A DNA stretch of 64,000 nt from Rhizobium sp. 16-449-1b (GTDB lineage Bacteria > Pseudomonadota > Alphaproteobacteria > Rhizobiales > Rhizobiaceae), in NCBI RefSeq assembly GCF_017741935.1, contig NZ_JAGHMH010000014.1:124001-188000 (forward strand), read 5' to 3'. The notes below the pieces were generated by a model. That model had not been told where the DNA came from. It saw only the letters and a list, made by a program, of their open reading frames with translations, and ran no database searches. Of this stretch, positions 12,614 through 20,966 are shown piece by piece; the first letter of the stretch is position 1, and the number at the start of each line of letters is the position of its first letter. The translations under genes were made by a program, and so were the position numbers.

Positions 12614-13003
12614 TCAGGCGTAAAAGAAACCGAAGACATAGCCGAGCGGAAGCGCCGCCAAAATCACCTGCACAACCAGAAGTACATAATTCATGATGGT
12701 GCCTCCCCGGTCGGAAAGCAGCGAGATGATGCGCGCGAATGCGGCCATCGCAAACGCCGCGCCAAGCGCCAGATAGGTGAAGTTTTGCGCCAGCATGATC
12801 GCCGCCAGCCCGGTGCCGAGATAGAAGCCGCCCATCGAGCGCAGCTCGGCATAACCGTCGCGGCGCCCCTCGCGCACCTGCATCCCGAAGAGACGCATCG
12901 CATAGCCCGGCGCGAACATGATGATGAAGCCCGCAAGCGCGGTAAACGCGGCGGCACCGAAGGCTAGCTGCTCGCCCAGCTCCGTCGGAAAGTAGAATTC
13001 CAT
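12614..13003 (-). CDS. Small four-helix membrane protein (DUF4345-like)
   Basis: The protein has 129 residues and about four hydrophobic helices: LAFGAAAFTALAGFIIMFAPG, GGFYLGTGLAAIMLAQ, TYLALGAAFAMAAFARIISLL and YVLLVVQVILAALPLGYVFGFF. Its hydrophobic layout resembles the DUF4345 and AGROH133-type families of unknown function in rhizobia. ATG 13003 (MEFYFPTE) is chosen over an ATG six codons upstream because GGGG precedes it. It sits between the divergently organised atp promoter region and priA, on the same strand as both. No specific role can be assigned. Confidence 0.75.
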   Translation of the reverse strand: MEFYFPTELGEQLAFGAAAFTALAGFIIMFAPGYAMRLFGMQVREGRRDGYAELRSMGGFYLGTGLAAIMLAQNFTYLALGAAFAMAAFARIISLLSDRGGTIMNYVLLVVQVILAALPLGYVFGFFYA

Positions 13004-13082
13004 GATGTGACCCCAAATCACTGTGATTTGCAGCCCTTATGCCATGATATCGGCAGGCCGCAAACGCCCGAGATCGCTTGAT

Positions 13083-15296
13083 CTAAAGGAAGCTCTGCGG
13101 ATCGATATCGAGCTGCACGTGGATCGAGCCGCGCTCCTTGGGCGATTGCGCCAGCATGGTGCGCAGGTAGGCCTGCATGTCGGAGTTCCGGCGACCATGC
13201 ACGAGGAGCCGGAAGCGATGGCGCCCGCGCACCAGTGCCAGTGGCGCCTCGGCCGGCCCAAGCACGGAAATGCCCGTCACCTGAGGCGCTGCGTTGCGCA
13301 TGCTGCGCGCATGCCCCTCCGCATCCTGCCGTGTTTCCGCCGAGACGATGATCGATGCCAGCCGCCCGAACGGCGGCAGGATCGCCCGCTCGCGCTCGGC
13401 GATCTCGCGCTCGTAGAAGGCGCCCGCGTCACCCGAGACGATCGCCTGCATCACGGGGTGCTGCGGCTGGTAGGTCTGCAGCAGGCCATGGCTCTTCAGG
13501 CCCGTACGCCCGGCGCGACCCGTCACCTGCGACAGCAGCTGGAAGGTCCGTTCGGCGGCGCGCGGATCACCATTCGCCAGGCCGAGATCGGCGTCGATGA
13601 TGCCAACAAGCGTCATCAGCGGGAAGTTATGCCCCTTGGCCACCAGCTGCGTGCCGATGACGATGTCCGCCTCGCCCTTGGCGATCGCGTCGAGTTCCAA
13701 CCTGAGCCGCTTCACTCCGCCCATGATGTCGGAGGAGAGCACGATGGTCCGCGCCTCGGGAAAATGCCGCTCCACCTCTTCCGCGATCCGCTCCACTCCC
13801 GGCCCGCAGGCAACAAGATGATCGAACGTGCCGCATTCCGGGCAGGCCTCGGGCGTATGCTGGTGATAACCGCACTGGTGGCACTGCAGCTGTCGCTTGA
13901 AACGATGCTCGACCAGCCAGCTGGAGCATTGCGGGCATTGGAAGCGATGGCCGCAGACCCGGCAGAGCGTCAGCGGCGCATAGCCGCGCCGGTTCAGGAA
14001 CAACAGCGCCTGCTGCTTTTTCTCCACCGTCTTGCCGATCGCCCTCAAGAGCACCGGCGACAGGAAGCCGCCACGCTCCGGCGCATGCCTTCGCATGTCG
14101 ACCAGATGCAGATCGGGCAGCGCCGCGTCGCCGAAGCGGGTCGGCAGATGGATGGTCGTATAACGCCCGCTCTGGCCGTTGACCTGGCTCTCGACCGAAG
14201 GCGTGGCCGAAACCAGCACGAGCGGGAAATCGCCGATCCGGGCGCGCACCACAGCCATGTCGCGGGCATTGTAATAGACGCGGTCTTCCTGCTTGTAGGC
14301 GGGATCGTGCTCTTCATCGACGATGATCAGCCCGAGATCCTCGAACGGCAGGAACAGCGCCGAACGCGCCCCCGCCACGACCCGGACCTCCCCCGTCACC
14401 GCCTGCCGCCAGACCTTCTCGCGCGTCTTCGGCGCCAGATCCGAATGCCATTCGGCGGGCTTCGCCCCGAACCGATCCTGGAAGCGCTCGAGGAAACTCG
14501 CCGTCAGTGCGATCTCCGGCAACAGGATCAGCACCTGCTTGCCGCGCTTCAGCGTCTCGGCGATCGCCTCGAAATAGACCTCCGTCTTGCCCGAACCGGT
14601 GACGCCATCGATCAGCGACACCGCGAACTGGCCGTTGCGGACCTCTTCAAGGATCTCGTCGGCCGCCTCCTTCTGCGGACCGGCGAGCCGCGACGGCGCG
14701 AAATCCGGATCGGGCTTCGCCACGATCGGCGGCGGCGGCAAGAAGATCGTTTCGAATATGCCCTGCGCGATCAACCCGTCGACGACGCTGGTCGAAACAC
14801 CGGCCGCATGCGCCAGGCCGATGCGCGTCCACGACAGGCCGTCGCCGGCGGCATCAAGCACGCGCGCGCGCGCCGGCGTCATCCGCTCCGGCTCGCCGCC
14901 CACGAAGCGCAACCCCTCGACCATCGGCTCCGGATCAAACGCGTTCGGCACGCGCAGCGCCATCCGCGCCACCAGCCCCGGCGGCGACAGCGTATAGCTC
15001 GCGACCCAATCGACAAAATCGCGCATGTCCTTCGAAAGCGGCGGGCAATCGAACACCTTGGTGATCGGCCGAAGCTTCTTCGGATCGACGCCCTCATCTC
15101 CCCCCTCCCAGACGGCGCCCATCACCTGACGCGGCCCGAGCGGCACCTGCACCACGGAGCCTGGCTCCACCGCCATGCCCTCGGGCACCGAATAGGAATA
15201 GGGCCTGGGCGCCGGCATGGGTACGAGCACCGACACCGTGCGCACGGCGGGCGGCGGCTCGATCGGGCCAAAGAGGTCGGACGAATCTATGCTCAT
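13083..15296 (-). CDS. priA: Primosomal protein N' (replication restart helicase)
   Basis: PriA recognises stalled forks and reloads the replicative helicase. The protein has 737 residues. The Walker A motif GVTGSGKT lies near residue 230, Walker B DEEH is in LGLIIVDEEHDPAYK, and the helicase motif SATPSVES follows. Zinc ligands are evident in CRVCGHRFQCPQC and in CHQCGYH with CPECG. The C-terminal GRAGRTG arginine finger motif is present. ATG 15296 (MSIDSSDLFG) is used; a TTG ten codons upstream is possible. Length and motif order are complete. Confidence 0.96.
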   Translation of the reverse strand: MSIDSSDLFGPIEPPPAVRTVSVLVPMPAPRPYSYSVPEGMAVEPGSVVQVPLGPRQVMGAVWEGGDEGVDPKKLRPITKVFDCPPLSKDMRDFVDWVASYTLSPPGLVARMALRVPNAFDPEPMVEGLRFVGGEPERMTPARARVLDAAGDGLSWTRIGLAHAAGVSTSVVDGLIAQGIFETIFLPPPPIVAKPDPDFAPSRLAGPQKEAADEILEEVRNGQFAVSLIDGVTGSGKTEVYFEAIAETLKRGKQVLILLPEIALTASFLERFQDRFGAKPAEWHSDLAPKTREKVWRQAVTGEVRVVAGARSALFLPFEDLGLIIVDEEHDPAYKQEDRVYYNARDMAVVRARIGDFPLVLVSATPSVESQVNGQSGRYTTIHLPTRFGDAALPDLHLVDMRRHAPERGGFLSPVLLRAIGKTVEKKQQALLFLNRRGYAPLTLCRVCGHRFQCPQCSSWLVEHRFKRQLQCHQCGYHQHTPEACPECGTFDHLVACGPGVERIAEEVERHFPEARTIVLSSDIMGGVKRLRLELDAIAKGEADIVIGTQLVAKGHNFPLMTLVGIIDADLGLANGDPRAAERTFQLLSQVTGRAGRTGLKSHGLLQTYQPQHPVMQAIVSGDAGAFYEREIAERERAILPPFGRLASIIVSAETRQDAEGHARSMRNAAPQVTGISVLGPAEAPLALVRGRHRFRLLVHGRRNSDMQAYLRTMLAQSPKERGSIHVQLDIDPQSFL

Positions 15297-15350
15297 CGGG
15301 CGCGACCATGCCCGCAACGAGAACAAAATGAAACCCGCGACATCGCGCTA

Positions 15351-16496
15351 TCAATCGTCATCATCGTCCTCGCCGGCAATCGTGCCGGTAAGCCGCATGC
15401 CTTCGATCCAGGTGGCGCCGTTCTCGCGGATCACCTTGCGCGGCCTGACACCGCAGCGCCCACGCACGGCCTCCGCCAGCTGCGCCGAGTGGGTGACGAT
15501 CCAAACCTGGCTGCTCTTCGAAGCGGTCGCAATCATATCCGCCAGCGGCTCCAGCATATCGGGATGCAGGCTCGCCTCCGGCTCGTTGAGCGCGATCAGC
15601 GGCGGCAGGCGATAGGACAGCAACGCCGCCGCCAGCCCGAGAAAGCGGATTTGCCCGTCGGACAATTCGCGCGGCTGGAACACCCGGTGCGGAAAATCGG
15701 GAAAGGCGAGCCCGAAGGACGCCGTCTCCTCCGGCTCCGGCACGACGAGGCGCGCGCCACCGAAGGCCGAGGCGACGACGCGGTCGAGATCGACGGTGTC
15801 CTGCCTGGTATGCCTGAGCGTCGCGAAGACAGCCGCCAGATTGGCGCCGTCCTCATCCAGCATCGGCCCGGTTACGGCCAGGCAGGGCTGGCGCAGCGGC
15901 GAGGCGCGGTCGGTGCGGAAGCCATGAAAGAAGCGCCAGTTGGCCACCACTCGGCGAAAGGCGGCAATCTCGGGAAAATGCCCGGCATCGCCAAGCAGCG
16001 CCATCGCCGTCTCGGATGTCAGTGCCTGATCCGGATAATCCTGCATCCGCCCGGCGCCATCGCGCACCTGGATCGAAGGCCCCGCCCGCTTCATCATCGT
16101 GACCGGCCGCCCGTGATCGACGATCAACTCCTCGGCCTTCACCTGCGGCTCCAGCGGAAAGCCGGCAGCCGCCTCTGGCGGACGCAACCCGACCTCGACC
16201 CTGTAGCGAAACGTGACGGCCCGCTCCTCGTCCAGAAGCTCTACCTCGAGCCGCACCCGCGCCGGCCCCTCATTCTGCTTGCGCGTGCCCGACCACAGCA
16301 CCGAGAACATGCCGCCCTCGGCCGCAAGCTCGCGCACCAGCCGCCCGGTGACGGCCGCCTGCACCAGCTGCAGCGCACGATAGAGATTGGATTTGCCCAC
16401 ACCGTTCTCGCCGAGAAACAGCGAGGTCTCCGACAGATTCATGCGGATCGAGCGGAGCGACCGGTAATTCTGGGCGAACATGGAGCGGAGTTGCAT
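15351..16496 (-). CDS. RecF/OLD-like AAA family ATPase
   Basis: This predicted ATPase has 381 residues. Walker A GENGVGKSN is at residues 29-37, just after QNYRSLRSI, a typical RecF/OLD-like opening. The ABC-like signature LSDGQIRFLGLA and Walker B LIALNEPEASLHPD come late, followed by a switch histidine in VWIVTHSAQ. No coiled-coil arms or TOPRIM nuclease are visible, so it is the compact COG4637-like type without a fused nuclease. The C-terminus ends in an acidic GEDDDDD tail. An in-frame GTG at 16517 is an alternative start. Function is unknown. Its neighbours (priA, an acyltransferase) suggest housekeeping more than defence. Confidence 0.85.
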   Translation of the reverse strand: MQLRSMFAQNYRSLRSIRMNLSETSLFLGENGVGKSNLYRALQLVQAAVTGRLVRELAAEGGMFSVLWSGTRKQNEGPARVRLEVELLDEERAVTFRYRVEVGLRPPEAAAGFPLEPQVKAEELIVDHGRPVTMMKRAGPSIQVRDGAGRMQDYPDQALTSETAMALLGDAGHFPEIAAFRRVVANWRFFHGFRTDRASPLRQPCLAVTGPMLDEDGANLAAVFATLRHTRQDTVDLDRVVASAFGGARLVVPEPEETASFGLAFPDFPHRVFQPRELSDGQIRFLGLAAALLSYRLPPLIALNEPEASLHPDMLEPLADMIATASKSSQVWIVTHSAQLAEAVRGRCGVRPRKVIRENGATWIEGMRLTGTIAGEDDDDD

Positions 16497-16517
16497 GCCC
16501 CGCTTTACCCCATCCAC

Positions 16518-17465
16518 TCAGCGAAATGAATGGGCATCGGCCATCTCGGGCAGGCTTGGCTCGACAAGCGGCTGGAACCGCGCGTCGCCATCGCGCTTCA
16601 GCGCCTCGACGGTGTGCGCCTCCAGCGCCCTTGTGACGTCATTGATATCACCATCCAGATGCTCGACCGGGATCATGTCGCCGATGATAAAATCGAAGCG
16701 GTCGCCGCGCTTGTTCAAGAGTTCGTGGAACACCGTCATGTCGCGCAGCTCCGTCGACCACTTGGCGAACCAGTAGAACAGCCCGGAATTGCGCGCCGTC
16801 ATATGAACAGGCAAGATCGGCAGATTGTATTTGCGCGCCAGCCCGACGGCCGACGTCTTCCACGGCCGCTCATTGAGCCGGCCGTTCGCCCAGTAAGCGA
16901 TGCGCCCGGAAGGAAACAGCACCGTCGCCTTGCCCTCGCGCACCGCGTGGTTCGTCAGCTGCAGCGTCTCGCGCGCCTTGAGCTTGCTCTTGTGCTCGTC
17001 GCGCCACTCGACCGGAATGATCATCTCGGCAAAGCGCGGATTGACGCGCACCGCATCGCGATTGGCGAAAACCATCATGTCAGGCCGCCGCGTCTTCAGG
17101 AGATCGAACACCGCGACTCCATCGGCAATCCCGGTCGGATGGTTGCTGACGAGAATGAAGCCGCCCTTGTCGGGAATCCGCTCGGCATTGGTCACGCCGA
17201 TATCAAGATCGAGCAAATTGCTCATATACTCGAAGCACTGGAAACCGGGCATGTTGGCGATGTCGTTGGCGAAGGTCATCGCCTTGTTGTAGCGCAGCAG
17301 CGTGTAGAGAAACGGCCGCATGACGGGCCATAGCGGGTGGCCGACGATGCGTTGTCCGCGTTCGGCGATCAGCGTGTCGACGATATGTCCGGGTCTGCCT
17401 TGGGAAACGAGCGCGATCGTTTCTGCGAATTGTCCGAATGCCGTCGTGGGTTGGCGCCGTGCCAT
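16518..17465 (-). CDS. PlsC-like 1-acylglycerol-3-phosphate acyltransferase family protein
   Basis: The protein has 315 residues. FILVSNHPTGIADG contains the catalytic N-H-x(4)-D block of the PlsC family, and LFPSGRIAYWA corresponds to the second FPEG-like block. It lacks clear membrane helices, which suggests a peripheral enzyme. The family acylates lysophosphatidate or makes ornithine lipids; which applies is not visible here. ATG 17465 (MARRQPTTAF) has AGGA seven bases before it and is preferred to the upstream start at 17552, which runs into the xerC promoter region. The ATPase gene begins 21 bp downstream, so the two probably share a transcript. Confidence 0.85.
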   Translation of the reverse strand: MARRQPTTAFGQFAETIALVSQGRPGHIVDTLIAERGQRIVGHPLWPVMRPFLYTLLRYNKAMTFANDIANMPGFQCFEYMSNLLDLDIGVTNAERIPDKGGFILVSNHPTGIADGVAVFDLLKTRRPDMMVFANRDAVRVNPRFAEMIIPVEWRDEHKSKLKARETLQLTNHAVREGKATVLFPSGRIAYWANGRLNERPWKTSAVGLARKYNLPILPVHMTARNSGLFYWFAKWSTELRDMTVFHELLNKRGDRFDFIIGDMIPVEHLDGDINDVTRALEAHTVEALKRDGDARFQPLVEPSLPEMADAHSFR

Positions 17466-17607
17466 GCAAGATCCTGCCTCGTTGGGAAACCAGTTATCGC
17501 GATTATTATGATCGAAGCATGACAGGCACTTGGCCGATGTTAGCGATTCCATAACCGTCCCTCAGGCAAAATTGGCGGTCTGGCTGGCAAATTCAAGAGG
17601 CGGAAAC

Positions 17608-18543
17608 GTGAATGAACTCCTGATCATGGCCGACGCGCGGCTGATGGCGGAACGCGCCACCTGGCTGCAAAGCCTAGCCGGCGAACGACGTCTGTCGCAG
17701 CACACGCTCGACGCCTATGAGCGCGATACCCGCCAGTTTCTGACCTTCATGACCGGCCATCTCGCCGGCCCGACGACGCTGAAGGACATCGAGGCGCTGC
17801 GGCCCGCCGATTTCCGCGCCTTCCTCGCCGCCCGCCGCCGCGACGGCACCGGCGCCCGCTCGCTCGGCCGCAATCTTGCCGGCCTGCGCTCGCTGCTGCG
17901 CTATCTGGAAAAGAAGGGATTGGTGAACGCTGCCGGCGCCGGCGCCATCCGCTCGCCGAAGCAGCCGAAGTCGCTCCCCAAGCCGCTCTCCGACACCCAG
18001 GCCGTCACTGTCGTCAGCAACGAGGCTCAGCTGCACGAGGAACCCTGGATCGCCGCCCGCGACGCCGCCGTCATGACCCTGCTCTATGGCTGCGGCCTGC
18101 GCATCTCCGAGGCGCTCGATCTCCTGCCCGGCGACATCACGCCTGGCGCCACGACGCTGCGCATAACAGGCAAGGGCAACAAGACCCGCCTGGTGCCGCT
18201 GCTGCCAGTCGTTTTCGAGGCGGTCGACAAATACCGAAAGCTTTGCCCCTACCATCTCACCGCCGACCAGCCGCTGTTTCGCGGCGCGCGCGGCGGCAAG
18301 CTGCAGCAGGCGATTATCCAGCGCACCATGCGCACGATGCGAAGCGCCTTCGGCCTGCCAGAGACCGCCACCCCGCACGCGCTCCGCCACTCCTTCGCCA
18401 CCCATCTGCTCGCCGGCGGCGGCGATCTCCGCACCATTCAGGAACTGCTCGGCCACGCCAGCCTGTCGACCACCCAGGTCTACACGGGTGTGGACGCCTC
18501 GCGCCTTCTCGACGTTTACGACCGCGCCCATCCCCGGGCGTAA
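17608..18543 (+). CDS. xerC: Tyrosine recombinase XerC
   Basis: XerC with XerD resolves chromosome dimers at dif. The GTG start at 17608 gives 311 residues with AGAGGCGGAAAC before it. An upstream TTG at 17530 is less likely. The SAM-like core-binding domain covers about residues 20-105 (ERRLSQHTLDAYERD). Catalytic residues are visible: Arg in LYGCGLRISEAL, Lys in TGKGNKTR, His and Arg in HALRHSFATHL, His in LGHASLSTTQ, and the nucleophile Tyr in VYTGVD. Length and motifs are complete. It is divergent from the acyltransferase gene. XerD proper is usually elsewhere; the neighbours priA and xerC both serve replication. Confidence 0.94.
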   Translation: MNELLIMADARLMAERATWLQSLAGERRLSQHTLDAYERDTRQFLTFMTGHLAGPTTLKDIEALRPADFRAFLAARRRDGTGARSLGRNLAGLRSLLRYLEKKGLVNAAGAGAIRSPKQPKSLPKPLSDTQAVTVVSNEAQLHEEPWIAARDAAVMTLLYGCGLRISEALDLLPGDITPGATTLRITGKGNKTRLVPLLPVVFEAVDKYRKLCPYHLTADQPLFRGARGGKLQQAIIQRTMRTMRSAFGLPETATPHALRHSFATHLLAGGGDLRTIQELLGHASLSTTQVYTGVDASRLLDVYDRAHPRA

Positions 18544-18629
18544 TCCTTTGTTAACCTGTTCCCTTAAAGGAATATGATGAGCCCCGCGCGTAAAGCTTGT
18601 GGCAAATCCTTTGTGACCGGAACACCATC

Positions 18630-19718
18630 ATGACGATCTCCCTCGGCCACCGCAGCCTTTCCACCGCCTTGCCGGCTCGCTTCGGCAACATCGTGCTCTG
18701 GCTGATCGCCGCTGTCCATGTGCTGGCCGCCGCCCTCCTGATCGCCACTCTCGTTTCCATCTCGCCGGCGGCAGCCGCGGACGACGCAAGCTGCACCGGC
18801 CGCAACATCCTCGACGACCTGAAGGTCAGCAACCCCTCGCGCTACGAGCAGGCGGTGAAGGAAGCCGACGCCGTGCCGAACGGCAAGGGCATCTTCTGGA
18901 AGATCGAAAAACCGGGCATCAAGCCGTCCTGGCTGCTCGGCAGCATGCACGTCACCGATCCGCGCGTCCTCGACCTGCCGCCGCGCACCAAGGCCGCCCA
19001 CGATGCTGCCGATACCATCGTCATTGAATCCGACGAGATCCTCGACGAGAAGAAGGCCTCGGCGGCGCTGTTGATGAAGCCGGACCTGATGATGTTCACC
19101 GACGGCACGACCATCGACAAGCTTTTGTCGCCCGAGGATTACACCCGCCTCGAGGCCGGCCTGAAGACCCGCGGCATTCCGCTCTCCGCCGTCTCGCGCA
19201 TGCGCCCGTGGATGATCTCGAGCGTCGTGGCGCTACCCGCCTGCGAAATGGCCCGCAAGGCCAAGGGCGTCCAGTTCCTCGACCAGAAGATCGCCACCGA
19301 CGCGGCTGCTCACGGCAAGCAGGTCAAGGGCCTCGAGACGCTCGCCGAGCAGCTGCAGGCCATGGCCGAACTCCCAACCGAATTCCACATGAAGTCGCTG
19401 ATCGAAACCCTGGAACTCGGCTCGAAGATGAACGACGTGGTCGAGACCATGACCGACCTCTACCTCTCCGGCGATATCGGCATGACCATGCCGATGCTGA
19501 AAACGGTAACGCCCGAGGGCGCCGACGACAGCAGCGACTACGCCGCCTTCGAACAGCGCATCATCCTCGACCGCAACAAGATCATGGCCGAACGCGCCGC
19601 CCCGATCCTGGCTAACGGCAACGTCTTCATGGCCGTCGGCGCGCTGCATCTTCCGGGCGAAGGTGGTGTAATCGAGCTTCTGCGCAAGCAGGGCTTTACG
19701 GTGACGGCGGTGAATTGA
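18630..19718 (+). CDS. TraB/GumN family protein, secreted or membrane-anchored
   Basis: The protein has 362 residues. A hydrophobic stretch at about residues 20-45 (IVLWLIAAVHVLAAALLIAT) ends in SPAAAADD and looks like a long signal peptide. LLGSMHVTDP and later MAVGALHLPGEGGVIELLRKQG are the two GxxH signatures of the TraB/GumN fold, which is related to metal-dependent proteases (Tiki family). Two conserved glutamates or histidines are expected at the active site; the histidines are visible. ATG 18630 is preferred to TTG 18597. The gene overlaps the convergent DUF2867 gene by 23 bp. Confidence 0.87.
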   Translation: MTISLGHRSLSTALPARFGNIVLWLIAAVHVLAAALLIATLVSISPAAAADDASCTGRNILDDLKVSNPSRYEQAVKEADAVPNGKGIFWKIEKPGIKPSWLLGSMHVTDPRVLDLPPRTKAAHDAADTIVIESDEILDEKKASAALLMKPDLMMFTDGTTIDKLLSPEDYTRLEAGLKTRGIPLSAVSRMRPWMISSVVALPACEMARKAKGVQFLDQKIATDAAAHGKQVKGLETLAEQLQAMAELPTEFHMKSLIETLELGSKMNDVVETMTDLYLSGDIGMTMPMLKTVTPEGADDSSDYAAFEQRIILDRNKIMAERAAPILANGNVFMAVGALHLPGEGGVIELLRKQGFTVTAVN

Positions 19719-20223
19719 GGGTACTGAGGCGCCTGCCCATGTGGGCGATCATCGCCTTCACGATGACATTGTGAAACGGCGTGATCACGGCGATATAGAT
19801 CCGTCCGATCAGGATCTTGCGATGGACCAAAGTCGTCGCCTTCACCCGTTTCATCCCGCCATCGGCAAAATCCTCGACGTCGATGACGATGCGAAAGTCG
19901 AGATGCTTGTCATCGAAACCGACGACGACCTGCCGCTCGGTCTTTGAGAGCACCGGAAATATCCCGATCTTTTCCATTGCTTCCGGTAGATCGTGCGCAT
20001 CCGTCCGCAACCCGAAAAGCGGACCAACGATCAGGTTACGCAACCGCATCAAACTGCTGATCCAGAACGGCGCGTAGCCCAGCATCAGCCGTGCAGCCTC
20101 GATCGCATCGAATGACGCAGCCGGTACGGAGAGCTGATAGCAGTCGGCCCAGTCAGCCAGCGGTAACGCCGGATGCGGCAGGCGTGGCAGGATCTTCGAA
20201 GGTTTAGCAGGCATCAACGACAT
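19696..20223 (-). CDS. DUF2867 family protein
   Basis: The protein has 175 residues. The segment FWISSLMRLRNLIVGPLFGL with following ERQVVVGFDDKHLDFRI and the C-terminal IGRIYIAVITPFHNVIVKAM matches my recollection of DUF2867, a family of unknown function often fused to NAD-binding proteins. Here it stands alone. ATG 20223 and ATG 20214 are both possible starts. GGAG lies twelve bases before 20223, which is far. The 3' end overlaps the convergent TraB gene. Confidence 0.75.
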   Translation of the reverse strand: MSLMPAKPSKILPRLPHPALPLADWADCYQLSVPAASFDAIEAARLMLGYAPFWISSLMRLRNLIVGPLFGLRTDAHDLPEAMEKIGIFPVLSKTERQVVVGFDDKHLDFRIVIDVEDFADGGMKRVKATTLVHRKILIGRIYIAVITPFHNVIVKAMIAHMGRRLSTLNSPPSP

Positions 20224-20381
20224 TGATCACGCGTCTCCGGCAATATCCTCCGGCAACACATAGCATATCCCGCGACACCGAACCGCCCTCTGCATCGCCC
20301 TGCGGCAATACGCGCCGATCCGCGCCTATCGACGCAAGCGGCGAATAGAGCAACGGCATAAGACCGCTGACTTCCTACCGT

Positions 20382-20513
20382 GTAGCCCCCTCATCCGACC
20401 CTTCGGGCCACCTTCTCCCCGCTGGGGAGAAGGGAAGATGGAGCGAGCGGCCCGCCGCGAGTCCTCTTCTCCCCGGCGGGGAGAAGGTGCCGGCAGGCGG
20501 ATGAGGGGGCTAC
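20382..20513. repeat. RIME-like element, complete copy
   Basis: This 132-bp unit is bounded by a perfect 15-bp inverted repeat (GTAGCCCCCTCATCC at 20382-20396 and its complement at 20499-20513). Inside are two hairpins, CTTCTCCCC/GGGGAGAAG on the left and TCTTCTCCCC/GGGGAGAAGG on the right. The same arrangement recurs at 50431-50562. It matches what is known of Rhizobium-specific intergenic mosaic elements. It occupies most of the 361-bp gap between the DUF2867 gene and parD and abuts the broken parE. Confidence 0.85.
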
Positions 20514-20544
20514 GAGCTCGGCGGTTACCGCTAAAATTGCGCTT

Positions 20545-20592
20545 CTATGGGAAAAAGCAAACCGCGCGAGGGCTGAGCGTGTACTTACCCAC
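20545..20592 (-). pseudogene. parE toxin stub, truncated after about 10 residues
   Basis: A frame starting at GTG 20592 overlaps the end of parD by 8 bp, as parE genes usually do. It reads VGKYTLSPRAVCFFP and then stops. KYTLSPRA resembles the start of ParE/RelE toxins (K-Y-x-L-S-P-x-A). The remaining 80 or so residues of a toxin are missing. A RIME begins 32 bp downstream. I infer that the toxin was deleted or disrupted, leaving only the antitoxin. The evidence is short, so this is an inference and not a firm call. Confidence 0.5.
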
Positions 20593-20845
20593 GTGATCGC
20601 TTTTCCGCCTTCAGTTCGGCAAGGAGAACATCGGCGTCAACTTCACGCCCCTCGCCGCTGGCAATCCCCTCGTCATAAGCCCGTTTCAGGCGCGCGATTT
20701 CCAACTGCCGGATTTCCTCGCGTTGTTCCCAAAGGCGCAGGGCGTCACGAACGATTTCGCTGTTTGACGCATAGCCGCCGCTATCGACTGCATCCTGCAT
20801 TTTTGCAGCCTGATGCGGTGTGAGCGAAATGGTAAGGGTGCGCAT
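20585..20845 (-). CDS. ParD-like ribbon-helix-helix antitoxin (orphan)
   Basis: The protein has 86 residues from ATG 20845 (MRTLTISLTPHQAAK). TISLTPHQAAKMQDAVDSGG then SNSEIVRDALRLWEQRE is the ribbon-helix-helix DNA-binding domain of the CC2985-type ParD family. The C-terminal half is charged and helical (LEIARLKRAYDEGIASGEGRE), the part that wraps the toxin. In-frame starts at 20860 and 20878 are possible. A 17-bp perfect palindrome lies just upstream at 20889-20905 and is a likely autoregulatory operator. No intact toxin follows. Confidence 0.85.
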   Translation of the reverse strand: MRTLTISLTPHQAAKMQDAVDSGGYASNSEIVRDALRLWEQREEIRQLEIARLKRAYDEGIASGEGREVDADVLLAELKAEKRSRG

Positions 20846-20888
20846 GTTGGTGGCTTTCATGATGAAAGAATAACACACCCAACAAGGC

Positions 20889-20905
20889 CTAACAATTATT
20901 GTTAG
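20889..20905. promoter_or_regulatory. Palindromic operator candidate for parD
   Basis: CTAACAATTATTGTTAG is a perfect palindrome with a single central base. It sits 43 bp upstream of the preferred parD start and directly after the lpd terminator. Ribbon-helix-helix antitoxins bind such sites and repress their own transcription, so I infer an operator. The AT-rich core could overlap the -10 region. Confidence 0.6.
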
Positions 20906-20911
20906 CCAAAC

Positions 20912-20945
20912 GAAAAAGGCCGCGGTCCTCTCGAACCGCGGCCTC
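20912..20945 (-). terminator. Rho-independent terminator after lpd
   Basis: On the minus strand GAGGCCGCGGTTC pairs with GGACCGCGGCC around a short loop and is followed by TTTTTCG. It lies 21 bp beyond the lpd stop and closes the TCA gene cluster. Confidence 0.88.
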
Positions 20946-20966
20946 TACGAACTTATGGCGGAAGCC

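Noticed and set aside
12427..12639. A 70-codon minus-strand frame upstream of atpH
   Set aside because: It spans the atp promoter region, overlaps the next gene, and its composition does not look like a protein from this genome.
13023..16529. A 1168-codon open frame on the plus strand across priA and the ATPase gene
   Set aside because: It is antisense to two genes with clear motifs, is Arg/His/Gln-rich and low in complexity, and arises from high GC content. Similar long antisense frames over atpD, atpA, sucA, mdh-sucC, typA and the M3 peptidase gene were rejected for the same reason.
18630..20223. The 23-bp convergent overlap of the TraB/GumN and DUF2867 genes as an antisense control device
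   Set aside because: Short convergent overlaps are common in compact genomes, and nothing else in the sequence supports regulation.
20204..20359. A 51-codon minus-strand frame between the RIME and the DUF2867 gene
   Set aside because: It has a plausible length and ends just inside the DUF2867 start, but there is no ribosome site, no recognisable domain and no other support. It was also checked as a possible parE tail and shows no likeness.
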